From the NCBI GenBank assembly GCA_021783515.1, contig JAJXTV010000011.1, forward strand, positions 1 through 64,000: a stretch of DNA of 64,000 nt, given 5' to 3'. This DNA is from Nitrospirota bacterium. Its GTDB lineage: Bacteria; Nitrospirota; Thermodesulfovibrionia; Thermodesulfovibrionales; UBA6898. Positions within the stretch are counted from its first letter, which is position 1; every line of letters starts with the position of its first letter. This document shows positions 47,768 through 56,422 of the stretch, one piece after another. Made by a program: the position numbers and the translations under genes. A model generated the notes under the pieces. The model was not told where the DNA came from, did not search any database, and saw nothing but the letters and a program-made list of their open reading frames with translations.

Positions 47768-47884
47768 ATGGATTCCTGTGACAGCTATATAGTGCGGATC
47801 TACCGCCGGGATGCGGAAAACCCGGCGGTGATCACCGGCCTGGTAGAGGTGGTGGAAACCGGCGAGGTAAAGAGATTTGCCTGA
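47768..47884 (+). CDS. Truncated small conserved protein
   Basis: 38 residues: MDSCDSYIVRIYRRDAENPAVITGLVEVVETGEVKRFA. It matches the N-terminal two strands of a small family (SYIVRIYRRD...GLVEVVE) that normally goes on for another 25-30 residues with a conserved FTNxDELW helix. The stop at 47882 therefore suggests truncation, though a short isoform cannot be excluded. It follows the propeller gene by 6 bp. Confidence 0.5.
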   Translation: MDSCDSYIVRIYRRDAENPAVITGLVEVVETGEVKRFA

Positions 47885-47911
47885 GGGGAGGGCATAGGGT
47901 CAGCCTTTGAC

Positions 47912-48294
47912 ATGGGACAATTCCTGCGCAATTCGAGCGGCGAGGCCCCCGCGTCCGGGGAATGCTCCTTTACCGCGCCGATGAAAGAGGGATCGTCTTC
48001 CACACGGGGAAGATGAGAGACCTCCACAGACAACTGACCGCGAATCCTCAGGTGGAGCTCTCGTTCAATAACGGCAGCGAAGAAGATCTCACCCAGATAA
48101 GAATCAGCGGCACCGTCGAGTTAGGGGAAGACCTTGAGCTGAAGAAGGATATCGTGAGGGACCGCGACTTTCTGAAACCCTTTGTGGAGCGGGCGGGATA
48201 TGAACCTCTCGCGGTATACCGATTAAGAAACGGCACGGCCTCCATCTGGAGAATGCGGGCCAATCTTGAGCCGAAGGAGCTCGTGCAGGTATAG
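47912..48294 (+). pseudogene. Pyridoxamine 5'-phosphate oxidase-like gene with N-terminal deletion/frameshift
   Basis: The intact frame begins at 47962 and reads PRVRGMLLYRADERGIVFHTGKMRDLHRQL when extended upstream; the FMN-binding split-barrel core of the family. The natural N-terminus (MGQFLRNSSGEA, from ATG 47912) is in another frame, and about eight residues before PRVRG seem missing. A small deletion has shifted the frame. Without it the gene would be a typical 140-residue flavin-binding protein. Translation from the internal ATG may still give a short product. Confidence 0.6.
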
Positions 48295-48311
48295 GGGGCG
48301 CCCTGACTTTT

Positions 48312-48845
48312 TCAGGGCTTCTCTCCCTTCATCAACTGAACTACAATCTTCTCGAAGTTCTGTCGGCTGATTTCACCCAGGATCTTCTTCCTGATGACCC
48401 CGTTTCCATCCAGAATAAAGGTCATGGGGATAGCGGTTACTCCGTATCGTTTCGTCACTTCCTTGCCGGGGTCGGGGAGCAGCGGGTAAGAGATATCGTG
48501 TTCCTTCGAAAACTTTTCCGCTTCGGCCTTGTCCTGCCCAATGTTTATGGCAAGGATCAGCAGGCCTTTGCCTTTGTAATTCTTATAGACGTGTTCGAGC
48601 TCCGGCATCTCCGCGGCGCATGACTTGCACCACGTCGCCCAAAAACGTATGGCGACGACCTTGCCTTTGACGTCCTCAGGTACCCGAACCGTCCGCCCGC
48701 TCATATCCTTAAGCGCAAAGGTCGGGGCGGCCTGGCCCGTTCTGAGCATGACGCCCTTGTCGGAACAGCCCATGAGCAGGGAAGCGAGGAGAAGGCACGT
48801 GCAGGCAATCGATATCCGGCAAAGAGCATTTTTGAGAGTAAGCAC
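48312..48845 (-). CDS. TlpA/ResA-like thioredoxin lipoprotein
   Basis: 177 residues. Lipobox LLASLLMGC. A redoxin domain with active site FWATWCKSCAAEMPEL (WCxxC) and cis-Pro loop GVTAIPMTFILD. It acts on disulfides in the periplasm, for example in cytochrome c maturation. No partner gene adjoins it; CcdA lies 27 kb away and could supply electrons. A short GC hairpin overlaps its stop. Confidence 0.9.
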   Translation of the reverse strand: MLTLKNALCRISIACTCLLLASLLMGCSDKGVMLRTGQAAPTFALKDMSGRTVRVPEDVKGKVVAIRFWATWCKSCAAEMPELEHVYKNYKGKGLLILAINIGQDKAEAEKFSKEHDISYPLLPDPGKEVTKRYGVTAIPMTFILDGNGVIRKKILGEISRQNFEKIVVQLMKGEKP

Positions 48846-49047
48846 GCTCCTAGTATGTCAAATGCGGAGGCCCGGAATCAAACGTGTGGTGTATGGCAGC
48901 GCCTGATTCCACGACTGAAGCAGGCCACCTTATTCCGTATTCCGGGACAGGGAGTACGGAGAAAAGCGCACCAGGAATGAATCAGAACATTTCGCAAAGA
49001 ACAACGGCATCCCGGCTTCCGAGAAGACTTTCTTAATGGCGTGGCAG

Positions 49048-49093
49048 GCAGCCTCCGTTCCCCGGCCCGCGCGGGCCGGGGAACGGAGGCTGC
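49048..49093. repeat. Perfect 46-bp palindrome
   Basis: The left arm GCAGCCTCCGTTCCCCGGCC and its following three bases are mirrored exactly by the right arm, giving 23-bp arms with no loop around the centre at 49070/49071. It lies 14 bp beyond the stop of the FKBP gene. No T-tract follows on either side, so it is not a standard terminator. Confidence 0.88.
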
Positions 49094-49106
49094 GCGATGC
49101 TGCAAC

Positions 49107-49634
49107 CTATTTTACTTCTACCACCTCGACGTCGAATTTCAGGGTCTTGCCGGCCAGCGGATGGTTGAAATCCATGACGACCGAGTCCTTCTTGACCTCC
49201 TTGACCTTGACCGGGATCTTCTGGCCGTCTTTCGACTGCGCAAGCAGGGTCATTCCCGCTTTCGGCGTCATGTCCTTGGGCAGCTGGCTCTTCGGCACTT
49301 CCTGGTAAGCCTTAGGATTGACCGGACCATAGCCCTCTTCCGGCTTGAGCGTGAAGGACTTCTTCTGGCCGACCTTCATGCCCATGACCGCCTTTTCGAA
49401 CCCGGGGATCATCTGGTGGGAGCCTTCCTTGAACTCAAGCGGCTCGCGCCCCTTGGAGCTGTCTACCACCTTGCCGTCCACCGTGAGACTGTAGTTGACC
49501 TTGACGGTCTTGCCGTCCGCCACCTTCGCCGCGCCGTTTTTCGACTTTTCTGCCGCCCAGGCCGGCGCCGAAACGGTCACCGCCGCAAAGACCGCGAAAA
49601 TAAGAACCAGGAACATCACCTTTGCCTTCTTCAT
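49107..49634 (-). CDS. Periplasmic SlyD/FKBP-type peptidyl-prolyl isomerase
   Basis: 175 residues with a signal peptide (FAVTVSAPAWAAEK region, cleaved after AWA). FKBP domain: VKVNYSLTVDGKVVDSS, PLEFKEGSHQMIPGFEKAVMGMKVGQKKSFTLKPEEGYG, with an insert-in-flap region as in SlyD, and DFNHPLAGKTLKFDVEVVEV at the end. It folds proline-containing proteins in the periplasm. No His-rich metal tail is present. Confidence 0.93.
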   Translation of the reverse strand: MKKAKVMFLVLIFAVFAAVTVSAPAWAAEKSKNGAAKVADGKTVKVNYSLTVDGKVVDSSKGREPLEFKEGSHQMIPGFEKAVMGMKVGQKKSFTLKPEEGYGPVNPKAYQEVPKSQLPKDMTPKAGMTLLAQSKDGQKIPVKVKEVKKDSVVMDFNHPLAGKTLKFDVEVVEVK

Positions 49635-49678
49635 GCGATACCTCTCATTAGAGAATAATTAGCGCGGGGAGCGGAAGC

Positions 49679-49710
49679 AAAAAAAAACCGCAAAGCAGAA
49701 TACTTTGCGG
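49679..49710 (-). terminator. Terminator downstream of the ABC export operon
   Basis: On the minus strand CCGCAAAG and CTTTGCGG pair around a 7-base loop and are followed by nine T. It lies 278 bp after the last permease stop, before the FKBP gene. Confidence 0.8.
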
Positions 49711-49780
49711 CTGCAGGCCAAAATACTCCTTTACGCTTGTCTCATTGTAAATGATTGAGGGCTTCGGACGCAACTGTGTC

Positions 49781-49956
49781 CGCCGGGGAGAGCGCCCTCA
49801 AATCCTTTTCCATGCGATAAGGATTTGACAGAGCATGGCGTCAAGGAGACGGGGCTCTCCCGGATGATATGTCCTGGTTCTGTACCGGCAGCGTGGCTTT
49901 CGATACCGCAAGGAATCGCGACAAAAGGCTTTTCGGGCCGCTCTCCCCGCCTGCGG
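49781..49956 (+). repeat. MITE-like dispersed repeat, copy 4 with terminal inverted repeats
   Basis: About 176 bp in the 353-bp gap between the FKBP gene and the ABC operon. Its ends carry the inverted repeats CGGGGAGAGCG (49784-49794) and CGCTCTCCCCG (49939-49949). The interior shares GCGATAAGGATTTGACAG and CAGCGTGGCTTTCG with the other copies. Confidence 0.78.
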
Positions 49957-49987
49957 AGTAATAACGGTTTATGCAGCAATAGGGTCA

Positions 49988-51097
49988 TCAATACAGCCTG
50001 CGGCGGAACATCCATCCGGCGAGGGCCATATTGAAGAGTCCGATTACGGCCAGCGGCCAGAACTGCCCGAGCAAGGCCGAAGCCGGCGTGCCTTCCAGAA
50101 AGACCCCCCGGATGATGACCATGAAGTAGCGCATCGGATTAAGGTAGGTGATCTGCTGAATCAGATGCGGCATGTTCGCGATCGGCGTCGTGAAGCCCGA
50201 AAGGATGACCGCCGGGACGACGAAGAGGAAGGCGCCGAGAAGGCCCTGCTGCTGCGTCACCGAGAGGGATGAGATCATCAGCCCGACCGCGACGGTCGAA
50301 AAGAGGTAGAGCACGATGCCGGCATAGAGAGTGGCGGGGCTTCCGTTAAGAGGCACCCTGAACCAAAAGACCGCGATCAGGATGATCACTGTCGCCTCGC
50401 CGATCCCGATGATGAACCCCGGCAGCGCCTTTCCGATCAATATCTCGGCCGGCCTGAAGGGCGTGACGAGAAGCTGGTCGAACGTCCCCTGCTCCCTTTC
50501 GCGCGCGACCGAGAGCGCGGTCACAAGGATCGTCACTACCAGCAGGAGAAGGCCGACGATCCCGGGGACGATGAACCACCTGCTCTCGAGGTTCGGATTG
50601 AACCATGCTCGGGTCTCGAGCCGGGCGGGCGGCCCGGCCCTTCCGCTGTCCGATACATACGTGTCGTTGAAGGCGGTGATTACGGTCCTTACATAATTGA
50701 GCGCCAGAAGGGCGGTGTTAGAATTTCTGCCGTCCACGATCACCTGCACGACCGCCGGTCTTTCCGCGGTGAGGTCGCGGCTGAACTGCGGGCCTATATG
50801 GATCACGAGAAGCGCACCTTTTCTGTCGATAAGGGGCGCGATTTCGCCGTTGCTGCCGATGCGCCTGACCTCCTGGAAATGCGGAGAACCTTTGAAGCCG
50901 GCCTCCAGCTGCCGGGAGACTCCCGATGAGTCCTCGTTGTAGATGGCATAGGGAACGTTTTTCAGGTCGAAGGTGGCGGCGTATCCGAAGACGAGCACCT
51001 GGATTATCGGCGGGACGAAGACAACGACCCTGCTCTTTTTGTCCCTGAGTATCGCCAGGAACTCCTTGATCATCAGAGAGAATATCCTTCTTGCCAT
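49988..51097 (-). CDS. ABC-2 type permease (YbhR-like)
   Basis: 369 residues. N-terminal membrane helix (VFVPPIIQVLVFGYAA), a large periplasmic loop (60-180), then five membrane helices in the C-terminal half including FTTPIANMPHLIQQITYLNPMRYFM. It is the second permease of an export ABC system. An ORF extends upstream to 51793 in frame but without membrane homology; the ATG at 51097 matches the family start and sits 6 bp after the preceding gene. Confidence 0.9.
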   Translation of the reverse strand: MARRIFSLMIKEFLAILRDKKSRVVVFVPPIIQVLVFGYAATFDLKNVPYAIYNEDSSGVSRQLEAGFKGSPHFQEVRRIGSNGEIAPLIDRKGALLVIHIGPQFSRDLTAERPAVVQVIVDGRNSNTALLALNYVRTVITAFNDTYVSDSGRAGPPARLETRAWFNPNLESRWFIVPGIVGLLLLVVTILVTALSVAREREQGTFDQLLVTPFRPAEILIGKALPGFIIGIGEATVIILIAVFWFRVPLNGSPATLYAGIVLYLFSTVAVGLMISSLSVTQQQGLLGAFLFVVPAVILSGFTTPIANMPHLIQQITYLNPMRYFMVIIRGVFLEGTPASALLGQFWPLAVIGLFNMALAGWMFRRRLY

Positions 51098-51102
51098 GGT
51101 CC

Positions 51103-52254
51103 CTAGTCGAGCCTCTTTCTCGATTTCTTCCTGGCGACGCCGAGGAAGAAGGCGGCCATCAGCAGAAGGGCTGCGGCGTTGGGGACGATCACCGGCCATA
51201 CGTTGCCGGCGAGAAACAGCGTCTGCAGGATTTCGATGAAATACCGGGCGGCCACCGCATGCGTAATCACCTGTACCGGAGCCGGCATGCTGCTGATGTC
51301 GAAGAGGAAGCCCGAGAGGATGAAGGCCGGGAGGAAGGTGGCGATGATTGCCGCTTGTCCGGCGACGAACTGGTTCCGGGCGATGACGGATATCAGCAGG
51401 CCCATGCCGAGCGCCGCCAGGAGGAAGAGGGAGGATGTAAGAAAAAGGACCCCTATCGATCCCTTCAGCGGCACGCCGAAGAGACCGACCGCCATCGCCA
51501 CCGAGAGGGTCATCCCTCCCATGCCGAGGATGTAGTAGGGGACGAGTTTGCCGACGATCACCTCGCGGATCGTCACCGGCGTCACCATCAGAGCCTCCAT
51601 CGTGCCCCTCTCCCATTCCCTCGCCATGATCATTGCCGTAAGGAGCGCGCCGATCAGGGTCATGATGATCGCGATCAGCCCGGGGACGATGAAGTTTCTG
51701 CTTTTGAGTTCGCTGTTGAACCATACCCGCTCGTCGACCTGGACCGGGATATCGAGCTGCCGCCCTGCGGCGAGCGCCTCTCCCCGCAGCCATGTCGCCC
51801 AGACGCCCTCGACATACCCCTGGACGAGACGGGCGTTGTTTGCGTCCATCCCGTTGACGATGACCTGGACCGGCGCGCCGTCGGCGCTTCTCATCCGCCT
51901 CGAAAAATCCTGTCTCATATGCACGATCGCGTCTATCCTCCGGCTGTCGAGAGCCTCGACTGCCTCCCGCATCCCCGGCATGACGACCGGAGAAAAATAG
52001 CGGGACTGCCTGAAGGCCCCGACAAACGATGAGGTGTCGGCGTTGGGCTGCTCCGCCACCAGGGCCACCGGGACATTCTCCGCGTCGAGCGATACGCCGT
52101 AGCCGAAGAGAAGCAGAAGGAGGAGGGGCATGAGGAAGGCGATCGCGATGCTGCTGGGGTCCCTCAGCACCTGGAGGAACTCCTTACGGATGAGACCCTT
52201 CAGCCGCATGCCTCCGCCCGTCTTCGCCGTCTTTCCGGCGAGATTGCCGCTCAT
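51103..52254 (-). CDS. ABC-2 type permease (YbhS-like)
   Basis: 383 residues: N-terminal cytoplasmic RLKGLIRKEFLQVLRDPSSIAIAFLMPLLLLLLFGYG (the typical ABC-2 entry helix), a periplasmic loop to residue 195, and five C-terminal helices. The overlap of its start with the end of the ATPase (4 bp) shows translational coupling. It works as heterodimer with the downstream permease. Confidence 0.92.
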   Translation of the reverse strand: MSGNLAGKTAKTGGGMRLKGLIRKEFLQVLRDPSSIAIAFLMPLLLLLLFGYGVSLDAENVPVALVAEQPNADTSSFVGAFRQSRYFSPVVMPGMREAVEALDSRRIDAIVHMRQDFSRRMRSADGAPVQVIVNGMDANNARLVQGYVEGVWATWLRGEALAAGRQLDIPVQVDERVWFNSELKSRNFIVPGLIAIIMTLIGALLTAMIMAREWERGTMEALMVTPVTIREVIVGKLVPYYILGMGGMTLSVAMAVGLFGVPLKGSIGVLFLTSSLFLLAALGMGLLISVIARNQFVAGQAAIIATFLPAFILSGFLFDISSMPAPVQVITHAVAARYFIEILQTLFLAGNVWPVIVPNAAALLLMAAFFLGVARKKSRKRLD

Positions 52255-54038
52255 GCCGCCTTCTCCCCGCTTCTTCCCGTGATGAGGGAGATGAAGGCGT
52301 CTTCCAGCGTCGGCTCCGGCAGCTCCGGCGTCCGCGCAAGCGACTTGATCTCGGAGGGGCTGCCGATCGAAAGGATCTCGCCCGCCGCCATGATCGCGAT
52401 GCGGTCGCAATACTCGGCCTCTTCCATGAAATGGGTAGTTACCAGCACCGTGACTCCCTCCTCCGCCTGGGAGCCGATGCGCCGCCAGAACTCCCGCCGC
52501 GCAAGAGGATCGACCCCCGAGGTCGGCTCGTCCAGGAAGATGATGTCCGGCTCATGCATCAGGCTGCATGCCATCGCAAGCCGTTGTTTGAACCCGAGCG
52601 GCAGGTCGGCGCTCGTGGCGGAGGCAAGGGGCTGGAGTTCGAACTCTTCCAGCGCCCAGCCGATCCTCTCTTTCCTCCCGGCCCCCGAAAGTCCATAGGC
52701 GCTGCTGAAAAATTCGATGTTCTGCCTGACGCTGAGATTTCCGTAGAGCGAAAATTTCTGGGACATGTATCCGATCCTCGCCCGCGCAGAGGCCGCGGCC
52801 CGCCGAAGGTCTACTCCTGCAACGCTGAGGCTGCCCCCGCTCGGCGGCAGAAGTCCGCAGAGCATCCGGAAGGTGGTGGATTTCCCCGCGCCGTTGGCGC
52901 CCAGGAGGCCGAAGACCTCACCTTTTCGCACGCCGAAGGTCACCCCCTTCACCGCGTAAAAATCGCCGAAGCGGCGCTGAAGGTCCTGCACCTCGATGAC
53001 CATTTCTCCGCTCATGGCTTCCGGCCCGGCTGCGGTCTTTTTTGCGTCGGGCGGCGAGCCCGGCGTCTCCGGTCGTTTCTGTCTCAGCAGCGAGATGAAA
53101 CTGTCTTCAAACCGTGGGGCGACAGGCGTGATCGAGGCCCCCTCCATTCCGGACAGAAGCCGTGTGGCCTTCTCCTCCTCCGCGTCTTCCATGACGAGTC
53201 TGACCGCTTCTCCCTGGACGACCGCATCGATGACGCCCGGCCTGCCGACAAGCCTTTCCTGAAGGATTCTGTTTTTCATCGAGGATACGCGGACGCGCCA
53301 TGTGCGGCCTTCCAACGGCCCGCTGAACGACTTCGGAGTGCCGGCGCCGAGCACCTTCCCATCGTGGAGGACGACCACCTCGTCGCATCGTTCCGCCTCG
53401 TCGAGATAGGCGGTGCTCAGAAGCACGCTCATCCCTTCCTCCCGCACAAGCCGATAGACGATCGACCAGAGCTCCCGCCTCGATACCGGATCGACGCCGA
53501 CCGTCGGCTCGTCGAGAATGAGGAAGCGGGGCGGACTGACGAGCGTACAGGCCAGCCCGAGCTTCTGTTTCATCCCGCCCGAGAGGCGTCCGGCCAGACG
53601 GGCAGTGAAGGGGCCGAGCCCTGTCATCGACATCAGTTCCCGGTAACGGTCGGGACGGTCGTGAGGGGGCACACCCCTGAGGTCGGCATAGAGGTCGAGG
53701 TTCTCGGCGACCGAGAGGTCTTCGTAGAGGCCGAACCGCTGCGGCATATACCCTATTGTGGATTGGACTTCGATCGAGTTCCGTGTTGCGTCGATGCCGA
53801 GGACCGAGATCTTTCCGTTGTCGGGAGCGAGCAGTCCGGCCGCCGTCCTCATAAGCGTCGTCTTCCCCGCGCCGTCCGGCCCTATCAGCCCCGTGACGAG
53901 GCCCTTGCGCACCTGCATGCTTACCTCCCGGAGCGCATGGACCACACGCTTGCCGGCGACGAACTTCTTGGTGACGGCGTCTGCCTCCAGGGCGATCTCC
54001 CCTGCTGCCGGCATCGACTGGATTTTCGCCGGGCTCAA
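52251..54038 (-). CDS. Dual-ATPase ABC protein (YbhF-like)
   Basis: 595 residues with two ABC ATPase domains in one chain: GPDGAGKTTLMR with LSGGMKQKLGLACTL, and GANGAGKSTTFR with LPLGFKQRLAMACSL. The second signature (LPLG) is degenerate, as is usual in YbhF-type proteins. It energises the two ABC-2 permeases encoded next. Overlaps the periplasmic adaptor gene by 4 bp. Confidence 0.94.
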   Translation of the reverse strand: MSPAKIQSMPAAGEIALEADAVTKKFVAGKRVVHALREVSMQVRKGLVTGLIGPDGAGKTTLMRTAAGLLAPDNGKISVLGIDATRNSIEVQSTIGYMPQRFGLYEDLSVAENLDLYADLRGVPPHDRPDRYRELMSMTGLGPFTARLAGRLSGGMKQKLGLACTLVSPPRFLILDEPTVGVDPVSRRELWSIVYRLVREEGMSVLLSTAYLDEAERCDEVVVLHDGKVLGAGTPKSFSGPLEGRTWRVRVSSMKNRILQERLVGRPGVIDAVVQGEAVRLVMEDAEEEKATRLLSGMEGASITPVAPRFEDSFISLLRQKRPETPGSPPDAKKTAAGPEAMSGEMVIEVQDLQRRFGDFYAVKGVTFGVRKGEVFGLLGANGAGKSTTFRMLCGLLPPSGGSLSVAGVDLRRAAASARARIGYMSQKFSLYGNLSVRQNIEFFSSAYGLSGAGRKERIGWALEEFELQPLASATSADLPLGFKQRLAMACSLMHEPDIIFLDEPTSGVDPLARREFWRRIGSQAEEGVTVLVTTHFMEEAEYCDRIAIMAAGEILSIGSPSEIKSLARTPELPEPTLEDAFISLITGRSGEKAA

Positions 54039-55084
54039 GGCCTCTTCTGCCGGTCGGACTGGGCAGGCCCCTGTATTGCCTGATCGAGCGGGACTGTCAC
54101 GGTAGCCGGCATGCCGAGCCGGAGCTGGTCCTCAGGGTTATCGACGAAGACCCGCGCCTGATAGACGAGGCTCGTCCGGACCTCCCGTGTCTCGACCGAC
54201 TTCGGCGTGAACTGGGCGGTCGGCGAGATGAACCCTATCCAGGCGGCATATTTTTTCCCGGGGAAGCTGTCGGTCGTCACCTCCGCCTTCATCCCCGGCC
54301 TGATCCTTCCCATGTCCGTTTCGGAGACGTATGCCCGGACCCATATCGGGTCGGTCAGCGCGAGGGTGAAAGCCGGCTTTTGAGCGGATGCCATATCGCC
54401 CGGCTCAAGTATCCTGCTCTGGATCACGCCGTTGGAAGGGGCGTAGAGCTCTGCGCAGGAAAGGTTCTGCGTCGCCACTGCCAATGCCTCTCTGAGGGCC
54501 TTCAGTGTCGCCTTCGCCGCCTCGATGTCTTCCTTTCGGGGGCCTGCGATCGCGAGGTCCAGCGCCTCCTTCGCGGCCTGAAGGCGGGCACGGGAGGCGT
54601 CCGCCGCGGCCTTCGCGTCGTCTGCCTCCTGCCTGGAGATAAGCTCTTTTTCGACAAGACGGCTCAGCCGCTGGCTCGTGCGCCCGGCATTGTCCGCCTC
54701 CGCTTCTGCCGCCGCCGCCTCTGCCCTGGCCCTCCTGATGTCCTCCGGCCTTGTGCCTGCCACGAGCGCGGCCACGACGTCCTCCTGAGCCTTCACCTGC
54801 GAGGCTGCCTGCTCCGCCGCATGCCGGAGCCTCTCTTTATCGAGGGTCGCAAGGAGCTGACCGGCCTTTACCCTGTCGCCCTCCTCCACACGAACACTGT
54901 CGATCCGCTCGTTGGCATTGAAGGCGAGATCGACCTGACGGATATCGATATTGCCGTGAAGGACGAGGACGTTATCCGGGGTCTTCTCCCTGAGCGACCT
55001 CCTCACGAAAAAGACGACGGCCGCCAGTGCCAGGACGATGACGATTGCGATACGGATGCGCTTCTTTATTGCTGCCGACGGCAT
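54035..55084 (-). CDS. HlyD/YbhG-type periplasmic adaptor
   Basis: 349 residues. One N-terminal membrane anchor (AIVIVLALAAVVFFV), a barrel-sandwich half (NIDIRQVDLAFNANERIDSVRVEEGDRVKAGQLLATLD), a long Ala/Arg-rich coiled coil (about 90-190), then the second hybrid half (GVIQSRILEPGDMA) and a beta-barrel. It joins the ABC pump to an outer-membrane channel in a YbhGFSR-like efflux complex. The start is the ATG at 55084, though the frame is open to 55144. An inverted-repeat element lies upstream in the same orientation. Confidence 0.93.
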   Translation of the reverse strand: MPSAAIKKRIRIAIVIVLALAAVVFFVRRSLREKTPDNVLVLHGNIDIRQVDLAFNANERIDSVRVEEGDRVKAGQLLATLDKERLRHAAEQAASQVKAQEDVVAALVAGTRPEDIRRARAEAAAAEAEADNAGRTSQRLSRLVEKELISRQEADDAKAAADASRARLQAAKEALDLAIAGPRKEDIEAAKATLKALREALAVATQNLSCAELYAPSNGVIQSRILEPGDMASAQKPAFTLALTDPIWVRAYVSETDMGRIRPGMKAEVTTDSFPGKKYAAWIGFISPTAQFTPKSVETREVRTSLVYQARVFVDNPEDQLRLGMPATVTVPLDQAIQGPAQSDRQKRP

Positions 55085-55239
55085 GGCTGTGAGTGGTTCC
55101 CTTTCATATTCTATTTGTAGTGAGGCGCCCCCGCGGGATTCCAAAACCGCCTCTGATTACTAGAATAGTGAGACGTCTTCCCGTTGTCAATCAAAGTCAC
55201 GACTGTCCGCCGCAATGAGAAGACGGCTGAATGCCTAAT

Positions 55240-55312
55240 ACGCCTTGCAGTTGCATAAGATATCCCCGCTGGTTTGCAACGTTAGGGTGCACTCAGCGCC
55301 GGCTCCTTATAA
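55240..55312 (-). repeat. Inverted-repeat element B plus upstream 15-mer
   Basis: Minus strand: TTATAAGGAGCCGGC (55312-55298), then CTAACGTTGCAA...GCGGGGATATCTTATGCAACTGCAAGG (55286-55240). It is the same core as at 30318 but here the 15-mer is on the other side. On the plus strand it also reads as GCCTAAT...GTTAGGG ends. It lies upstream of the efflux adaptor gene. Confidence 0.72.
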
Positions 55313-55341
55313 CGGCAATCGAAGTGAAACGGAAGCATCCT

Positions 55342-56421
55342 TCAGTTGCGGCCGGGAATCTCCCGGATCTCTATCACAACCTTTACCTTCTCCCGCCCCG
55401 AAACGTCGGGAAGCCCTTTCTCCCGGACCCCGCCGATCTTTCCCAGGCCCTCCCGCATCTCCGGAAGCTTATCGGCGGCCAATTCGCAGGTGAGGGTAGT
55501 CTTTCCGGTCAGCGAAAGCTCGCTGACGATGCGGCTGCCGGTGCGAGACAACAACTGTGAGATCTCTTCTCTTGCGCGGGCCGCATCCGCGACGCTCAGG
55601 GTGAACGTCGGCCTGAAGGCAGAAGAACGTGCGACGGATTCTCTGCTCTCCTGACGGCTGTAGCGGAGCGGTGAAGGCGCTGCGGGCGCTGCAGACCCGA
55701 CCGCACTCGGGACGGACGCCTTGTCGCGGGCCGCAGGGGTGCTCCCGGGCGCATCGGGGACATGGCCTTCCCGGGTCCCGGCGCCCTGCTCCTTCAGCTC
55801 CGCCTGCAGCATCGGCTGCGGCGCGCTCTCCGAGCCTCCGTAGTCCTTTCTCTGCGCCTCTTTTGAGGGCAGTTCAACAGCGTTGTCTGTTGCCCCGGTC
55901 ATAGTCGGGGCCGCCGGTTTCGTTGCCGGCGCTTCTTTCTTTCTCGCCTCTTGCGGCCTTGCCGCAGGGCTCCGGAGGATTTGCTCCGTGTTGCCGCGAT
56001 TTTGTTCGGCCCTCTTGTCTTGTCTGAATGGCTGCATCTGTATCCCCGGATGTTCGGCGGGGATGACAGTCGTCACGGACTGGTCCGCCCTGTAGATATA
56101 GAGCGCCGCTATTGCGATCAGGGCCGTGGCGACCGCCCCGAGAGGCAGCTTCACCGGGAACGGACGGAAGATCGCCCTCCATCTCACTTCGCGTCGTCCC
56201 GCCTCATCCTTCACCCGTGCCATTACCTTCGCGGTGAACCATTCCGGGGGTTCTACATCGTCGAGATTCCTGAGATGGGCCACTGTCTTCATCAGGTTTT
56301 CGTATGCCTCACGGCATTGCGCGCAGGAAGCGAGATGTTCGGCAACCCGCCCCGCCTCATCCTGAGGCAGTAGCCCCTCGTCATATTCCGATAGTTTCTC
56401 CCTGATCTTTTCGCAGTCCAT
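55342..56421 (-). CDS. Anti-sigma factor with zinc-finger N-terminus
   Basis: 359 residues. The N-terminus is a zf-HC2/ZAS domain: CEKIREKLSEYDEGLLP, then EHLASCAQCREAYE (His-x3-Cys-x2-Cys). A single membrane helix (LPLGAVATALIAIAALYIY) follows, then a Pro/Ala-rich linker and a C-terminal beta domain near FTLSVADAARAREEISQLLSR. It sequesters the upstream ECF sigma factor and releases it on an envelope signal. It starts one base after the sigma gene's stop. Confidence 0.92.
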   Translation of the reverse strand: MDCEKIREKLSEYDEGLLPQDEAGRVAEHLASCAQCREAYENLMKTVAHLRNLDDVEPPEWFTAKVMARVKDEAGRREVRWRAIFRPFPVKLPLGAVATALIAIAALYIYRADQSVTTVIPAEHPGIQMQPFRQDKRAEQNRGNTEQILRSPAARPQEARKKEAPATKPAAPTMTGATDNAVELPSKEAQRKDYGGSESAPQPMLQAELKEQGAGTREGHVPDAPGSTPAARDKASVPSAVGSAAPAAPSPLRYSRQESRESVARSSAFRPTFTLSVADAARAREEISQLLSRTGSRIVSELSLTGKTTLTCELAADKLPEMREGLGKIGGVREKGLPDVSGREKVKVVIEIREIPGRN

Positions 56422-56422
56422 T

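Noticed and set aside
49988-51793. A 601-residue permease with a long N-terminal extension
   Set aside because: The extra 232 residues are antisense-like low-complexity sequence overlapping the upstream permease in another frame. The ATG at 51097 gives the normal family length.
52431-54083. A 550-residue plus-strand frame across the dual ATPase gene
   Set aside because: It is antisense to two complete ABC domains and has no hydrophobic or conserved pattern.
55240-55286. A genuine integron attC site
   Set aside because: GCCTAAT...GTTAGGG ends and inner pairing recall attC, but copies A and C fit the R-box consensus poorly, no integrase is seen, and the copies are far apart rather than in a cassette array. 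Kept only as one hypothesis.
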